From Chaetoceros tenuissimus (Eukaryota; Bacillariophyta; Thalassiosirophyceae; Chaetocerotales; Chaetocerotaceae): 64,000 nucleotides of DNA. The notes beneath the pieces were generated by a model. The model made no database searches and had not been told where the DNA came from. It saw nothing but the letters and a program-made list of their open reading frames with translations. The stretch lies in the NCBI GenBank assembly GCA_021927905.1, contig BLLK01000023.1, positions 434,001 to 498,000 of the forward strand, in the 5' to 3' direction. The stretch's first letter is position 1. Every line of letters starts with the position of its first letter. The position numbers and the translations under genes are program-made. Of the stretch, positions 24,986 to 37,748 are shown piece by piece.

Positions 24986-25414
24986 GGTATAGCAACTCGA
25001 TTAAATAAAAAGTGAAATCTTTTTTTGGGAATGAAATGGAAAAAGTGGAACTACTAGTCGTGCGAAGAGTACGTTGGTCAATCGTGTTTACCGTAAGGCA
25101 GGTATTTCTCTTTATTCCCTCATTTTTTTTGAAAGGGGGAAGAATGAAATTGGTAAGCTTTAGGGACTAGAGGCACCTCAAATAAAACTTTTCCACTGCA
25201 TTTGTTTTTAAATTTTGCATTATACTTTATTTTGTAAATTTAAGCAGGGAGAAAAGATCCGTTTCCTTATAGAAGTAATTTCCTTGTGAGTGTTTTGGAC
25301 TCAACAAATGCCATTTGTAGACTGGGTTCAAGCAATCCATCGTTTGTTTGAGTAACAACTATTTCTTGAAAATAAATTCTCTATGGTGGAAAATGAAAAT
25401 AAAATACTAATTTA
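24986..25414. other. Intergenic, no gene seen
   Basis: 429 bp of AT-rich sequence between the MACPF gene and the next minus-strand gene. No repeat or motif recognised. Confidence 0.5.
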
Positions 25415-26608
25415 CTACTGTTCCGATTCCAAGCACGGACTGCAACCATTGCAATGCTTCCATGTACATTTCATATCCCAAGGGTCGGAATGAGGAAGAC
25501 ACCAGCCATCACAAGCTGTAGGAATAGGAGAGGAAGAGGTTTCATTGTCTTTAGCAACATCCGTTTCACTTTCACTTTCGAGTTTACTTTCTTGCACATT
25601 CTCTGAATCTCCATTCAATTCACTAGGACATTGCAAAACTTTGGATGCACCAGTATAGAAGTGATTTTGACACTGAAGTTTCTGGCACATTCTCATCGAA
25701 TTCAAGGCTTGATAATTCGAATGTGCATATTGAACCTTTGCCTGTGGAGCCCAGCCCTTCACATCATCTGTAATGACAACTTCGCCAGACTCTACAAATT
25801 CATCATTTGGCATAGATTGCACTCCACGATCCATGTGATAACCCAAGAAACGTCCATCAAAAGCTTGAACAAAATCTGGGCACTTCTCTGGCATACAAAT
25901 GTCATAACACCATCCCTTTGGTCCTTCATAATCCAGCATTTTGTAATAGCATTCCCAAGCATCCCTAGAAAAAAACTGTGCATACAATTCAATCTCTTTG
26001 ACTTCCAAAATACAGTCCATCGCCTCGGCTGCTCGAGATGTTCCAACTTCATTATAGGAGTCTCCTCTCACCAATGGTTGCATACTGCCAATATTCAACT
26101 CCTTCATTTTTTCCACAACCTTGTTGGGTTGAAGTGCCCTCTTTCCTTCACTTGGAAAGTAGACATCGTCAAGAAGAATAGTGACATATTCGTAATTTGC
26201 TACAAAAGAAGGCAAGACAAACATGAGAAAGTCTCCCCAATGTGATCCTGGTTTTCTAATGATTGAACATTCAAGTTCTTCTTGTAATTTCTGAATGTAG
26301 TCATTTGAATCTGGAATCATCTCATCGGTCGCAACGTTAAAGATGATACAATCCCATGAATCTGGCTTGAAGATGTACCGTCTATTGTGTTCGACTAGTG
26401 GAAGATTGTTTATTTTTGCAACTGCATTGATAACTACCAAATTTTCGTTGGTAGATTTCTGTGTATGTGATAAAAACCTAGTGGATGAATTACGGAGAAG
26501 AGAAGCAGGACCATTAGCATCGTTGGATGAAAAGAGTACACACGCAGCTGCACATAGAAGTAATATAACTAGGCTCCTCCTTTCTCGAGTCATTCTAGAT
26601 GAATTCAT
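25415..26608 (-). CDS. Type II membrane protein with C-terminal Cys-rich domain (glycosyltransferase-like, uncertain)
   Basis: Single exon, 397 aa. A short basic N-terminus precedes one membrane segment (about residues 12-28), giving Golgi/ER type II topology. The luminal part has WDCIIFNVATDE, a WGDFL block and YVTILLDDVYFPSEG, then GWCYDICMPEKCPDF. The DD-containing strand and overall layout recall nucleotide-sugar transferases or DUF707-like proteins, but no named family is certain. The last 35 residues form a compact CDGWC...W..KC.W..C.GC..C motif, a Cys/Trp module seen in other diatom secreted proteins. It is a tandem paralogue of the next gene, which lacks this module. Confidence 0.75.
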   Translation of the reverse strand: MNSSRMTRERRSLVILLLCAAACVLFSSNDANGPASLLRNSSTRFLSHTQKSTNENLVVINAVAKINNLPLVEHNRRYIFKPDSWDCIIFNVATDEMIPDSNDYIQKLQEELECSIIRKPGSHWGDFLMFVLPSFVANYEYVTILLDDVYFPSEGKRALQPNKVVEKMKELNIGSMQPLVRGDSYNEVGTSRAAEAMDCILEVKEIELYAQFFSRDAWECYYKMLDYEGPKGWCYDICMPEKCPDFVQAFDGRFLGYHMDRGVQSMPNDEFVESGEVVITDDVKGWAPQAKVQYAHSNYQALNSMRMCQKLQCQNHFYTGASKVLQCPSELNGDSENVQESKLESESETDVAKDNETSSSPIPTACDGWCLPHSDPWDMKCTWKHCNGCSPCLESEQ

Positions 26609-26994
26609 ATTTTCAAAAGATAGCCTTGGTTCAAAGTTAAAATTATGTTTCTATTGAAATAATGTTTTTCCTCGCCTTTTACTGGCATCAGTGAATAGAT
26701 TTGTCAGAAACTTTGAACGGAGTTTTATAACTTTTGCAATAATGTCGTAGTCCGAAATATCATTATTCCGCAATGACCATGACCCGTGACTCCAAAATCC
26801 AGAATTTCGAAAATAGTTTCATCTTCATCATAATACATATTTTATGAAAGGCTATTGACAAAGGTTTATTATTCATATGAATGTATATATTGCTGGCACT
26901 ACGCTGTTTCCTCCTTTTCTTGTTTATATAAAATAAATTCCAAATAATTTTAGTTTTTATGCTATCAAAGTCTTTTTCAAGTGTTACGGAAACA
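26609..26994. other. Spacer between tandem paralogues
   Basis: 386 bp, AT-rich. It contains the promoter of the 397-aa gene and the 3' flank of its paralogue. No other feature is seen. Confidence 0.5.
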
Positions 26995-28131
26995 TTATGT
27001 TGACTTTTCCCATGGATAGTTGAAAGTTTGAGTACCCAATGTTCGCTCTGTAGCGATACCATCTTTACTAACTTTCAGAGGAGACTTGTCTTTTGGACAC
27101 CATAAATCTCCAATTTCAGTATGCCACTCTTGAACATATTCACACTCATATTTCTTGCAAGTACGAAATGGGTCAGCCTCCTCCTCGTCTTTAGGAATAT
27201 GGCTGAAAGATTCTTCGGAAAAGTCCCATGAAGAAGTATCTTCCTTAATATTAACTTTTTTACTGGTGACATAGGAACTCTTCAGCATGTTAGATACACT
27301 TTCTTCATTCTTCAATTGGAAACCGATGAATCGACTATCAACTGCTTCAACGACAGCTGGACATTTCTTTGGCATACTACAAGTAGAAATAAAATAGAAT
27401 ATGAGTAATCAATTCAAGCTGGAAAATTTTAACGTAAAAAGAAAGAATAGAACTTACCACAAGTCATAACACCAGCCATTCGAACCAGAATAGTGTAACA
27501 TGTGATAATAACAAAGCCAAGCCTCTCTAGTGAAAAATTGAGCGCTCGTTTCAATGTATGGAAATTGAGTAATGCAACCTACTCGATCAGACTCTTCGAT
27601 AAATGCGGCAACATGATGTGTTCCACTCTTAATCATTGGCTGCATACTGCCAATATCCAACTTCTTCATCTTCTCAATCACCTTGCTGGGTTTCAAAGCC
27701 ATTTCTCCTTCGATTGGGAAGAAAATTGAATCACTCAAGAGAGTGACATAATCGTAGTTGTTCACAAAAGTAGGATTCACGTACTGAAGGAAATCTCCAA
27801 TATCTGCTGTCGGCATTCGGGTCACGCTGCAATTTAATTCTTTCTTGAGTCTAGATAGAACCTCATTATCTTTTGGGATGTCTTGATCTGTAGCAACTGT
27901 AAATACTGCACAGTCCCATTCATCATCTGTAAAGATGTGATGACGATTATGAGCTACAATGTTGAGATCTACCGTCTTGGTGACAGCATCAACAATGAGC
28001 AAGTTTTCATTTGTAGATCTGTCTAGCAATTTTCGGCTACTAGATTCGTCACTGCTAAAGAGAAGAAATGCAGAGGTGCAGCATAAGAAGACAGCTGCCA
28101 GTTTCTGTATCTTTTTCGTTCTAGTAATCAT
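26995..28131 (-). CDS. Type II membrane protein, paralogue of the 25415-26608 gene
   Basis: Exons 27458-28131 and 26995-27376 (intron 81 bp, GTAAGT donor) sum to 1056 nt, 351 aa. The splice restores CYDLCMPKKCP, matching CYDICMPEKCP of the neighbour. Shared blocks include STNENL, the WDC...FTVATD block, the YVTLLSDSIFFPIEG strand, KVIEKMKKLDIGSMQP and AQFF(S/T)REAW. A signal anchor lies at about residues 10-27. Unlike its neighbour it has an intron and ends without the Cys/Trp module, having a different acidic tail with CKKYECEY. Probably acts in the secretory pathway; enzyme activity is not established. Confidence 0.78.
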
Positions 28132-28472
28132 TTCACTTTTTATAAACTATGTATGAAAGATGATTCAATGTTGGGTTGTTTGAAATCAAAAGCACTTCAA
28201 AATGGAAAAGAATAATTTTACAGTACTAGTAACATGAACACGTTTCGGAGAAAAAGAAGTCGCGGTCATCGTGAAGAAAATGACACAAAGTAGAATGTCG
28301 TATTTGTACTATGTACAGCTATTTTGGTGATATTGAAGCACAATTGACACTGAGATGCATGTAGAAGAAACATGGCATTTGCTTTCATACAATACGCATA
28401 CAAGCTAGAGAAAGACCATATCAATAGAATTTAAAAATTGCAAAATATTTCATCTAATGAGACAGAGATAAA
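28132..28472. other. Intergenic, no gene seen
   Basis: 341 bp, AT-rich. It contains the promoter of the 351-aa gene and the 3' UTR of the App1-like gene. Confidence 0.5.
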
Positions 28473-31400
28473 TTATATTAGGCTCCTCGATGTATTGGTC
28501 CTTGCGCTTGCAATTGAGTTACTCCTACTTCTCTGTTGTGATCCACCTCGTTGACTGTTACTTTGAGAACCACCGCCACCTCTTACGTTATTATCAGCGG
28601 AAAAGAATAAGTTGAATACCCAGTCAACACCGAATCTTGCTCCACGCACTTCATCCCCACTGTTATCACGGTCGAATGACTCTGCCTGTGCGTAGAGTTT
28701 GGCACCCCAACTAAGCTCAATTTCATACCTATCATCTTTTGCTCTAAACCTAGTCAATTTTCCATCTCCATATTGAGTCAAAACAATATCATTTACAGAA
28801 GCTTTTAATGGCCGCAGCACATCCCGTGGCTGTAAATAACATACTAACCCACAGCTTGAATCAGCCACAACATGCACACCCGTAGTTGGCTGTACTGACA
28901 GTAAAGTCCCTGAAATACCCATTGAGGTCAAAACTGGATATCCTTCAATGCATCCTTCGGCAATTTGGTACGTAAGATCACTTTTCATACAGTAAACTTG
29001 TGCATATCTTCCATCTGCCATCTTCCAAGATCGCAGAGATACCAAATACATTCCATCTGAACTTCGAAATTTTTCTACAACACCATTTCCAAATGGAGTA
29101 ACGACAGCGGCTCCATCCTTGTAGTATCTTTCAAAGGATGGAATAGAGATGACATTTGGTACCTCCTCTGACTTCTTCTTCGGTTTAGCACTTATTAATT
29201 TCTTCATACCTTGCGAAATTGCAGAAAGGATTCCACCAGCATTCTTTGATTTTTCCTCGTGTAAAGTCTTCCAATTTTCAGCAGTCTCATATGTGCAGTA
29301 GATTGTAGGATGTTTTCCGTTAGCCATGGTCCACGAAGAAAGGCTAATTGCCATTGTATCATATTCAGGCTTCTCTTCACTAGTATTCTCGGGTAATTGC
29401 TTTGTGACTGGTGATGCAGGTACAGAGGAACTCACAGCTGAAGTGTCTGTCTTAGGGCAAACTGTGCGCACCACTTTGCCTTCCCCAAATATTGTAGGAA
29501 CAATTGCATCAACTGCGAATACTTCTTTTTTCGCTGGTGACTTTGGTGTTGTAGTGCTCTTTGCAGTTTCCGTGGAAATAATACGAAGCATTCTATTGAA
29601 AAATCCTTCTCCGACGATCTTTACTGACTCGACATTCAAATATGCAGTGGCAGACCACCCCGACATAGATAATACAACGATGCCACTGGATTCTCTATAC
29701 TCAAGGACAGTTCCAAGACCATATGGTGTGCTGCATTTGTCATCTTTCTTGATCAAAGCTTTTGAATCAGATCGAGTTCCCCAGAAGGAAAATGCAGTCT
29801 TGGACTCATCATCCGTTAGAAATGTCGGAATTGTTGGTGGTTTGTACTTCTTAATGAAGCGACATTGAATCTTGGCTCGAATCTTAAATGTAGCCTCTGT
29901 GTTAACGGTTGCTCCTTCCTTCAATACTGAATCTTCTTCAACTAAATCAGGAGCATAATCTTTTTGCTCATCGTCCTCACATTGGTTGACATTATCATCT
30001 ACATCTAAAGTTGGTTCGATAGTAATGGATACAATGTCCGACTTGGTTTCGGTTTCTTCGTCTTCAGTTTCGAAAACGGTTTCCAATTTCGCATGTTTAC
30101 CGTCTGTTTTCTGTACAGAATTGAAATCAGTGTATGTGCTTGTATCAACACTCATTTCCTTCAACTCATTCTCTTTGTAGTCCTTCACTTGAGTATCAAT
30201 AGGTCTCCAATCCAATTCAATCTCGTATGAATTGAAAGTAGGGTCAAATGACAGTATTTCTCCACATCCATATGGAGTTGACACCTTCTCGCCATCTTTC
30301 CATAAACGCTCTATTTGTAGTAAAGGTACCTGTTGCTCATTATTTGCTCGTAAAAAGTCATTGCAATAGCATAGAGATTGATTAATCTCATCATGGCGGT
30401 CCCACTGATGATGTAGCGAAGGCCATTGTTCTGTTTTGATCATGTAAAAATCTGCAATAGCATTCTCACATATTCTTCGTAAGCCGCTGATTCTCATAAG
30501 AGGTGGTTTTCTAGTTGCTGCATGGAGTGCAGCTTCTGTGTATGTTTTGAAAAAGCAAGGTTGTATTGGTAACTTCTTCCATGCTTCTACATCGTATTTA
30601 TATGTCTTTAATCTCGGCTGGACCTCATGAACATAAATCGCCTCCACCTGTTTTGGAAATGCTTCCACCATCATCTCACCTGCTTTGACATCACCTTGTC
30701 CATTATCGCACACAAATACGTGCTTGAACTCTGGGTAGATTGAAACATATTGCTGAAAATTTTCAAACTTTTTCCTTGCTAAAAGTTCATACAACAAAAG
30801 TGAGCAAAGTCAATAGAGGAGTGAAAAAAGACAAACAAATATCAAGACACAGTACATACCTAATGGTCCAAAATCATTTTTGGTAAGAGTTTCAACTCCG
30901 GAACGAAGATCCCCAGCAAGAAGACATGGTGTAGTATGAAGCCCTCGTTTGTCTCTCAACAATGCAAATTTGTCATGATTTATTTTCTCTGTCACATCTT
31001 TGTACACATGAGGTCTAGCTGATAAAAATACCAAATTTCCTACGGTATGTTCTGGCCATTCTTCTGGACCATCAATGCCTAGATCTAGTTCTCTGTAGAA
31101 GCCAATGACTCCAGGATAGACTACTTTCTTCCCATATCGTTTGTCAATACCAGAAGGATAAGATCCTGCACTACAAGTCAAAGTATCATCCACATCAGAA
31201 AGTACTTTTCTCCAAAATTTCCGTTTCCGATCTTTTGATCGCCTTGTTTTAAATGCCATGTGACTCAATTGAACTTTTGCCTGTCGTTGTATATGTTCTA
31301 GAATATCTTTTCTCACTATATCCGATTGAATATCATCATAAATTAATTTTGAAATAGTCCAATAATCCCCTTTACTATCCATCAAAGTCTTGAGTTCTGA

Positions 31401-32333
31401 CAATTCATCCTGTTTGGTACTCATAATAATATTCCTTACACAATATTCTGCCTTGGCATTCGCAGGAAGTTTCAAAGTCTGAAGCGAATGCAATAAAATA
31501 ACTTTGGAATGTACATGCAATTGCGATATCCTTTCAATGGCGAGTAATTCAATCAATTTGGTTCGATGTTGATGTTTGAAACTGCGATGATCTTTGACTT
31601 TGTACATGATTAATCCTAATTTTGAATTGCAAATGAGATAATTCAGAACGGTTGCATCGGCTTCTTCAAAAATACCTATAATTTCTCGTTCCTTGTGTAC
31701 TACAAACTGTTTATTGAGCCAATTGTTGATGGTAGAAGGGATAAATGTCTGATCTAGATCCGATAGACATTCATTCAACTGCGTGAGAATATTTTTAATG
31801 GGTATACCCTGATCCTGTAGTCTATTCAAAGACGACGTGGCTGTATTTCGTTTGGTCAATCGTAGAGGTTTGGACATCATGATACGATGCATATATCGAT
31901 CCCATACGTGCATAGCATATCCACAAATAATGACGGAAATAAAGCCTAATGACGGCGACCAGACTCCAATTGCAAGTGGAGAGTCTTTGGCAAAGAATAA
32001 TATAGAAGAGAAGCATACGGCTAGTATCGTCCAGAATCTATTTTCTGATTCTTGTGCATTGTGTACGTGATGGCGTTCGTTGAAGAGGAATATAAAGAGG
32101 ATATAAAATAAAAAAGCCATGAGTGACCAGAATATAGGAGCCATGGCAAAGAATGCAAGGAATACCAATCCCAGGATCTAATTGAAAAAAAGAAAAGTTA
32201 GAATTGCAAGATTTGGAAAAGAAAGAAAATGCAGACCTGGAAAAGATGACACATGTTCTGTAAGTACATGTAATGAAATAGAACGTACCACAATCACCCC
32301 GAGCAGTAGAAGCATTGCCAATGAACGATCCAT
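28473..32333 (-). CDS. Membrane-anchored App1/DUF2183-type phosphatase-like protein with TPYG repeats
   Basis: Exons 32289-32333, 30860-32177 and 28473-30778 (introns 111 and 81 bp) sum to 3669 nt, 1222 aa. The tiny first exon (15 codons) supplies a hydrophobic start. At least two or three membrane segments follow in the first 110 residues. The App1-like domain (actin patch phosphatidate phosphatase family, HAD-type) carries the catalytic DVDDT at about residues 343-347, VYPGVIGFYREL, and LVFLSARPHVYKDV. It continues across the second splice site into FVCDNGQGDVKAGE. The C-terminal half has repeated beta-rich units built on TPYGxG or TPFGxG followed by a YxVxLxxW strand (near 30280, 29725, 29100 and 28770, plus weaker copies). 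Likely acts on lipids at an internal membrane; the repeats may bind partners. Confidence 0.82.
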
Positions 32334-32848
32334 ATTTTCTTGATAGTATGTTATATAAAAATGATTGGAATGTGTCGAGGAGAGATGGATAGGCACAAGT
32401 ACGACTTCGGATTCTTCAAAGGGGCACAGAAGAACCGAGAAAGAATCTTCACAAGATACCTCAAGAAGTTCAACCTCGACTCTCTATCTCTGAATATCTC
32501 AAGTCAAGCAACGGTCAAGCTTCTAAATACACAGCTTTATGGATGTTTGATAGTTGTAAAACAAGGAGAGGTAATCTTATGCAGAGCTTTATTTCATTGC
32601 ATAGTATGTCTTTGTTTAGATATTCTGTTCTTTCGTTTTTCTCTTTCGTGTTCATTTTTGCGTTGAAATCTGTAATATTGCCACATATGGCTTCACACCT
32701 CTAACTGGCTAGAAATTACACTGCCTCTCAGCCACGAGTTGGTTATGCACCGAGATAGAACAAAACATCACAGATGTAATTACAAGCAAAATCTTTGACT
32801 TTATTGAATGCATTAGAGGCAAAATCTCTCTTTGACCACACAACAATA
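32334..32848. other. Divergent promoter region
   Basis: 515 bp between the App1-like gene (minus) and the PPR-like gene (plus). A frame encoding about 77 residues (from about 32385 to 32574) ends at a GT donor-like site, but no matching exon or homology supports it as a gene. Confidence 0.4.
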
Positions 32849-35047
32849 ATGGCTTTGAGGTTAAGTTCTCTTGCTAGAAAAGGCTTGTTTCGCAGAGTCC
32901 AAATTAGCTCACGAAAAGGTCACGGGATGCTCCCACCTTCAAGATGTCTTTCTTCTGCTGCTTTGTTGGATCATTTACAGTTATTGAAGAAGCAAAACAT
33001 TGAAATTCAACATGAATTTATGAATGACAAGAAATATACTCAATCGTTCAGTACAGCTGCGACACATATTGAAGATGAGCAAGAAGAAGAAGAGCAAGTG
33101 GATTCTGTCACAGCTCGAGCAAATGTAAAGATGAATGTCTTGAATCATGCAAAAATGGAAGCAGATGAAGCCAAGAAATTATACAAATCGTCGATATCTT
33201 CAACGTCAAATGATGGCATGCGTGAAAAGTGGATTGAAAAAGAGGTTGCACTAGCGGATGCATACGCAAAAGCCATCAAGTACATTGCAAAATTACGAAA
33301 GAAAGATGTTGCTCGTAAATCACAGATTTTATTGGATGATATGATTCAAAGGCATGAAAGTATTCAAGAGGAATCGAATTTCTTTATTGGTAATGGAGAT
33401 ACTATCTTTAGTGATCGGACAGTCATGGATTTATTGAATGCTATTTCTCAAGAACCGCCAAAGAGAATGGAAGTAGACCCTTTGCGAAATGGTATTCCTG
33501 TACCAAATATGAAAGATTTCTCCAATGTTCTGCACTCATGGGCATCTTCCAAAGTCAAGAGAAAGGGAATATATGCCGAAAGTTTACTATATAGAATGAT
33601 TGAATTGGCATTCTTTTATCCTGAAAACTTTGAAATGCCTGACTCAAAAACATTTGGGCTAGTTGTGAAGTGTTATGCTGGGTCCACACGTAAGTCTTGC
33701 TCGAAATGTTGTATTCGAAATGATTTCTAGTTTAATTTCATATTTCATTTCTCTTTCAAATATTTAGTCAAGGAAGCCAGAACTAGGATAATGAAAATAC
33801 ACAAAGTGCACGAAAGATTAGCAATGAATAACATACATGGTATTGAAAAAGATAGTCCGTATCTACTAATGCATTCCATCAAAAGCGTGACAAATTATTC
33901 TAACCAAGATGAGATGGAATTGGTAGATGATTGGTTTGGACGATTGCATCATTACACCATGCAGAATCAAAGAGACTTTTCGGAAATGGAAGCTATAGAT
34001 TTGACTGGGACTTATACATCTATCATTCGAGGTTATTCCAAACTTCGGCAACCAGGTTCAGCTGAGAAGTCATTCAAGGCTCTTCAACGGATGTTGGAAG
34101 TTAGCAAATCCAGTAATAGTCTAGCATCAATAGAGATGAAGTTGAATGCATACAATATGGTTCTTAGCGCAATGGGAGTAAGAAATAGTGCAGACATGTA
34201 CTTCAAGAAGGTAGATTTATTGGAGAGCATGATCAAGGAAGCTGATGATCTCCATACCTCAACACCGTACCCAACTGATCAATCCTTTTCAAGTTGCCTG
34301 AGGGCAATATCATTTCTCGAAGACTATCAGGAGGTCACAGAGCAAATTGAAAAACTCTTGGCGGTATATGAGTCTCTTGTTGATGATGGTAAAATTGAAG
34401 GATCACCGAAGCCATACAATACTGCTATGGAAGTATATGCTAGAGTCATGGGAAAAGAAAAAGAATCAATGCAAGATTTACTTGCTATTTGTGACAAATT
34501 GTGTGAAAGAATGGAAATAATGCAACCTTCCATAAAGCCTGATAATTTTACAAAGTTGTCACTACTAAAAGTGTGCCAATTAGATGATGGTGTCGAGCAG
34601 AACCGTTTGCATAGACTCAACAGATCAAGAGAATTATTCGCTGACATTTGTAACAAAGATGAACTCAACGACAAGGCAACGTTTTACTTCATGAAATGCA
34701 TAGTTAACAATGAATCCAATACCACTGACAAGAAAGAGCAAATTATTGAATTATTTAGACAGGCATGTTCCGAAGGGCTAGTAAGTGCAGATGTTTTGAA
34801 AGTACTGAAAATCAACACAAGTATGGATGAGTACGTAGAAATAGTAGGGAATGGAAGGCTAGCTAATTCTTGGATCAGAAATGTGACTTCTGGTTTAGCA
34901 CTTTATACTGATGGTACTATGGGAGGTGAAGGGAAGAATGCTCGAAGGAAAGGAAAAAGTAGTTCAGGGTGGGCAAAAAAGCAAGCTATGGCAACAAAGA
35001 AGTTCAAAAAAGAACGAGAGAGTAAAGGGAAAAGAAGACGTTGGTAA
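32849..35047 (+). CDS. PPR-like protein, probably mitochondrial or plastid
   Basis: Exons 32849-33689 and 33768-35047 (intron 78 bp, phase 1) sum to 2121 nt, 706 aa. The start MALRLSSLARKGLFRRVQ is Arg/Ser/Leu-rich with no acidic residue for more than 30 positions, as in an organellar presequence. An acidic helical region is followed by several degenerate 35-residue helical pairs (NAYNMVLSAMG, FSSCLRAISFLED, KPYNTAMEVYARV) typical of pentatricopeptide repeats. The C-terminus is a strongly basic tail (KKQAMATKKFKKERESKGKRRRW) that may contact RNA or the ribosome. Role in organelle RNA metabolism is inferred from the family. Confidence 0.8.
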
Positions 35048-35100
35048 TTCTTTAAGAGATTATAAAATATCATACGTATTATTTCGTTTTAGCTTCATTT

Positions 35101-37374
35101 TCACTGGATATTGAAAGAGAATCGATCTTCGTATGCAAGATTTCTGCAATCATAATCGGCAGTGTTCCAGTCAATTTTATCCGAAACGCCCTCACCTGGG
35201 AAGTAATGATTGAGAACCTCGGTAAGGTATAGGTTCACACCATTGACTAGATCATTCCTGTTGATTTCCCACTTTTTCTGTCCAGGAAGCAGAATTTCAG
35301 AGCTCAAATATAGTTCAAAGTTCCCTCTTTGTACGCAAACATCAGATAAAATTCTATCATTGATGTAATTCATCACAGTATCATAAGAACTATAACCTAT
35401 GGCCACCTTACCATTTTTACCAAAGCCTTCATTGGCAAAGGCAGCAGCAAAGCCACATTCCCATCCACTAATATCTTTCCTTATTCTTTCCTTCAAAGCA
35501 ATTTCAGCCAAAACTTCTTTCCTCAGAATTGTATCAGCTAACGTCCCTACCAGTGTTTCGTAAGAAGAATGAACTCCATCCACCTCAACTTGAAGAAATC
35601 CTACAACAGAGTTTAAGTCCTCATTGAGGCTACTCAGTTTTTGATTTTGCTCTTCGTACAGAGCAGTAGCATGATTCAGTTCCATCACAGTTTCATTCAA
35701 ATCATAGGTTTGATTTACTAAATGAAGGATTTCAGCATTCAAAGTTTGTTTCAGTTCCTCGTAGTCCTGTACTGTATTTCGAAGTTGCTGCTCAGCTTCT
35801 ACTGACTTCGCAAGTTCTGTAACCAGAGTATCTACAGTATTGTTCAATGTTTTTGTATATTCTTCAAATTTTCCATTTTCTGTTTTTAGAATTTCGTTTT
35901 GCTTTTTATATTCTTCTATGGTAGCGTTGATATTCTTGGCCCAGTCTTTTAATCTATTATTCTCCTCTTTCAATTCGTCTGATGACGCACTTAGTGCATC
36001 TTTGGTAATCCTAAGTTGACCAATTTCAACACCAAGACGATCAGTCTCGCTCCTTCGAAATTAAAAGAGAGTGTTAGAGACCTCAAGGGATAAGTAATTT
36101 TGCTTTTGATTGAACCTCCATTGTACTTACTCTAAATTAGAATTTATGTCTTGCAATCTCCCAACTTGTATCTCTAACTTTTTCACTTCGTCCCTCAAGC
36201 CAGGTATGTATCGACCTAACCATGCTGCTATACACAATATCAACATCAAAAGGACGAAGGGAGGCACAACTTTTCTAAGTCTCTGCGACTTTATGCAATG
36301 CTCAGCTGGCATCTGGTTTCGCTGTCCTTGGCTTGTATGTACAAACTCTTGATCATGTTTGTAACGTCTTTTGGAATGATTTTCTTCCAAAGGATTGTCG
36401 TCGAATGTTTCTTGTCTATTTTGATTTTCAATATCAGGTATTTCTTTCTTTTTGATGTTTTTATTTGTTTGTTGCTTTCTTTTCCCCTCAACCTTTTCAT
36501 ATTCTCGTTTTCGCTGGACTTCTTGAATGATTTTATTTTGCTCTTCATCATATGCATTATTGCATTCAATTTCCATAGGAATATCTATTTTCTTGCTTTC
36601 TCTTTTTTTGCTGGAAGATGTCTTTTTCCTTTTATCTTGCTCCATTTCGTATTTGGGTTGCTTTGGTGGTATCTCCTTTGTTTTATTTATTTTGCTGTAA
36701 TTTGACTCCAACATGCCATCACTTTTCAACTTCTTCTCATATGAGTATTCATTGCTACTACTATCACATCGTTGTCTACTACTATCTCTCGAATTGGATT
36801 GTTTCTGCAAGCTTCCTTCTTCTTTCTTTTTTGTATGCCCTAACTTTCTATCAGAACTTCGATCTGTTTTACTTTTGCACTTGGATCGATACTTCTTTTC
36901 ATCAGTCTCAATGCTGCTATCATATTGTAAACTACTACTACGATCTCTGGAGTCAAATTGTTTCTGTGATCTTTTTTCTCTTCTCGCCTTTCTTCCTTCA
37001 TGATCTCTATTTCTATATTTCATATCAATGTTGTTACTACTTTGATGTGATGATTTCGAACTTGATGTTCTAGGTATCTTTTGCGAATCAACATCTCTAC
37101 TCTTTTCTCTAAAACTGTCTCGCCTTTGAGAGATTGCACGCTCCACCAATTCTTTTTCTTCACGTGAATCATCATTTTTATGTTTTGAACTTATTTCTAA
37201 TTCACTATCAATATCAAGCCATGAAGACTCTTTTTGTGAATTTGAATGTTTTCTCTGCAGTTGATGATGCTGCGGTGATTTATATTCTACTTCAATAGAA
37301 TCTTCTCCTCCTCTTTCATCGCAATGATCTCTCCTACTCTTTCGTCGCCTGTCTGTTCGACTGCTACTGGGCAT
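35101..37374 (-). CDS. Single-pass coiled-coil membrane protein (diatom-type family), long basic N-terminus
   Basis: Exons 36131-37374 and 35101-36052 (intron 78 bp) sum to 2196 nt, 731 aa. The N-terminal 365 residues are very hydrophilic and rich in Ser, Lys, Arg and Glu. One membrane segment follows (VPPFVLLMLILCIAAWLG, about residues 370-388), then about 220 residues of coiled coil, then a C-terminal domain shared with the divergent neighbour: AIG..., a conserved Cys, a DFE/NFE block, L..GV..Y and YFPGEG...DW. No signal peptide, so type II topology is likely. The stop lies only 53 bp from the PPR gene stop (convergent). Function unknown; a scaffold at an internal membrane is one possibility. 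Confidence 0.8.
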
Positions 37375-37748
37375 CGTGATTATGTTCTTTTCTCTTTTGG
37401 CTATGCAACCTAGAACTCAGTTGTTTCTAATGACGTTTGTATCTGCTATGTAACAACCACCTCTGAACAAGCGAAGGTTGGCAAAGTTTTGTAGTAAGAA
37501 CATCAATGAAGTAAGGATTAATCTTTGGCTCGCAGAAAAACTATTTTATTTTGTGAGCGTTATATCTCCGTTAAAATATAGATTCAAAAGGGTAGTTTAG
37601 CTATTTACAAGATGTCAATGAAATAAAGTATTCTTCTTTTCCTCCTTTCAGCGACGCTTTCCAAACATAACACTTGTCAAGAAAGAAACGTTTTCACTCT
37701 TACCTTGACCTACTCATTGAATCACTTTGATAGACATCTCTCATAACG
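37375..37748. promoter_or_regulatory. Shared divergent promoter of two coiled-coil paralogues
   Basis: 374 bp between the start codons of the 731-aa (minus) and 491-aa (plus) relatives. TGACGT at 37431-37436 is a bZIP-type motif, 57 bp upstream of the minus-strand gene. No TATA box stands out. Confidence 0.45.

Noticed and set aside
32340-32666. 108-codon plus-strand frame in the divergent spacer upstream of the PPR-like gene
   Set aside because: It overlaps the sequence next to the App1 start, has no homology and no matching downstream exon.
36298-37073. Phe/Leu-rich plus-strand frames resembling membrane proteins
   Set aside because: They are antisense shadows of the Lys/Glu/Ser-rich N-terminus of the coiled-coil gene at 35101-37374.
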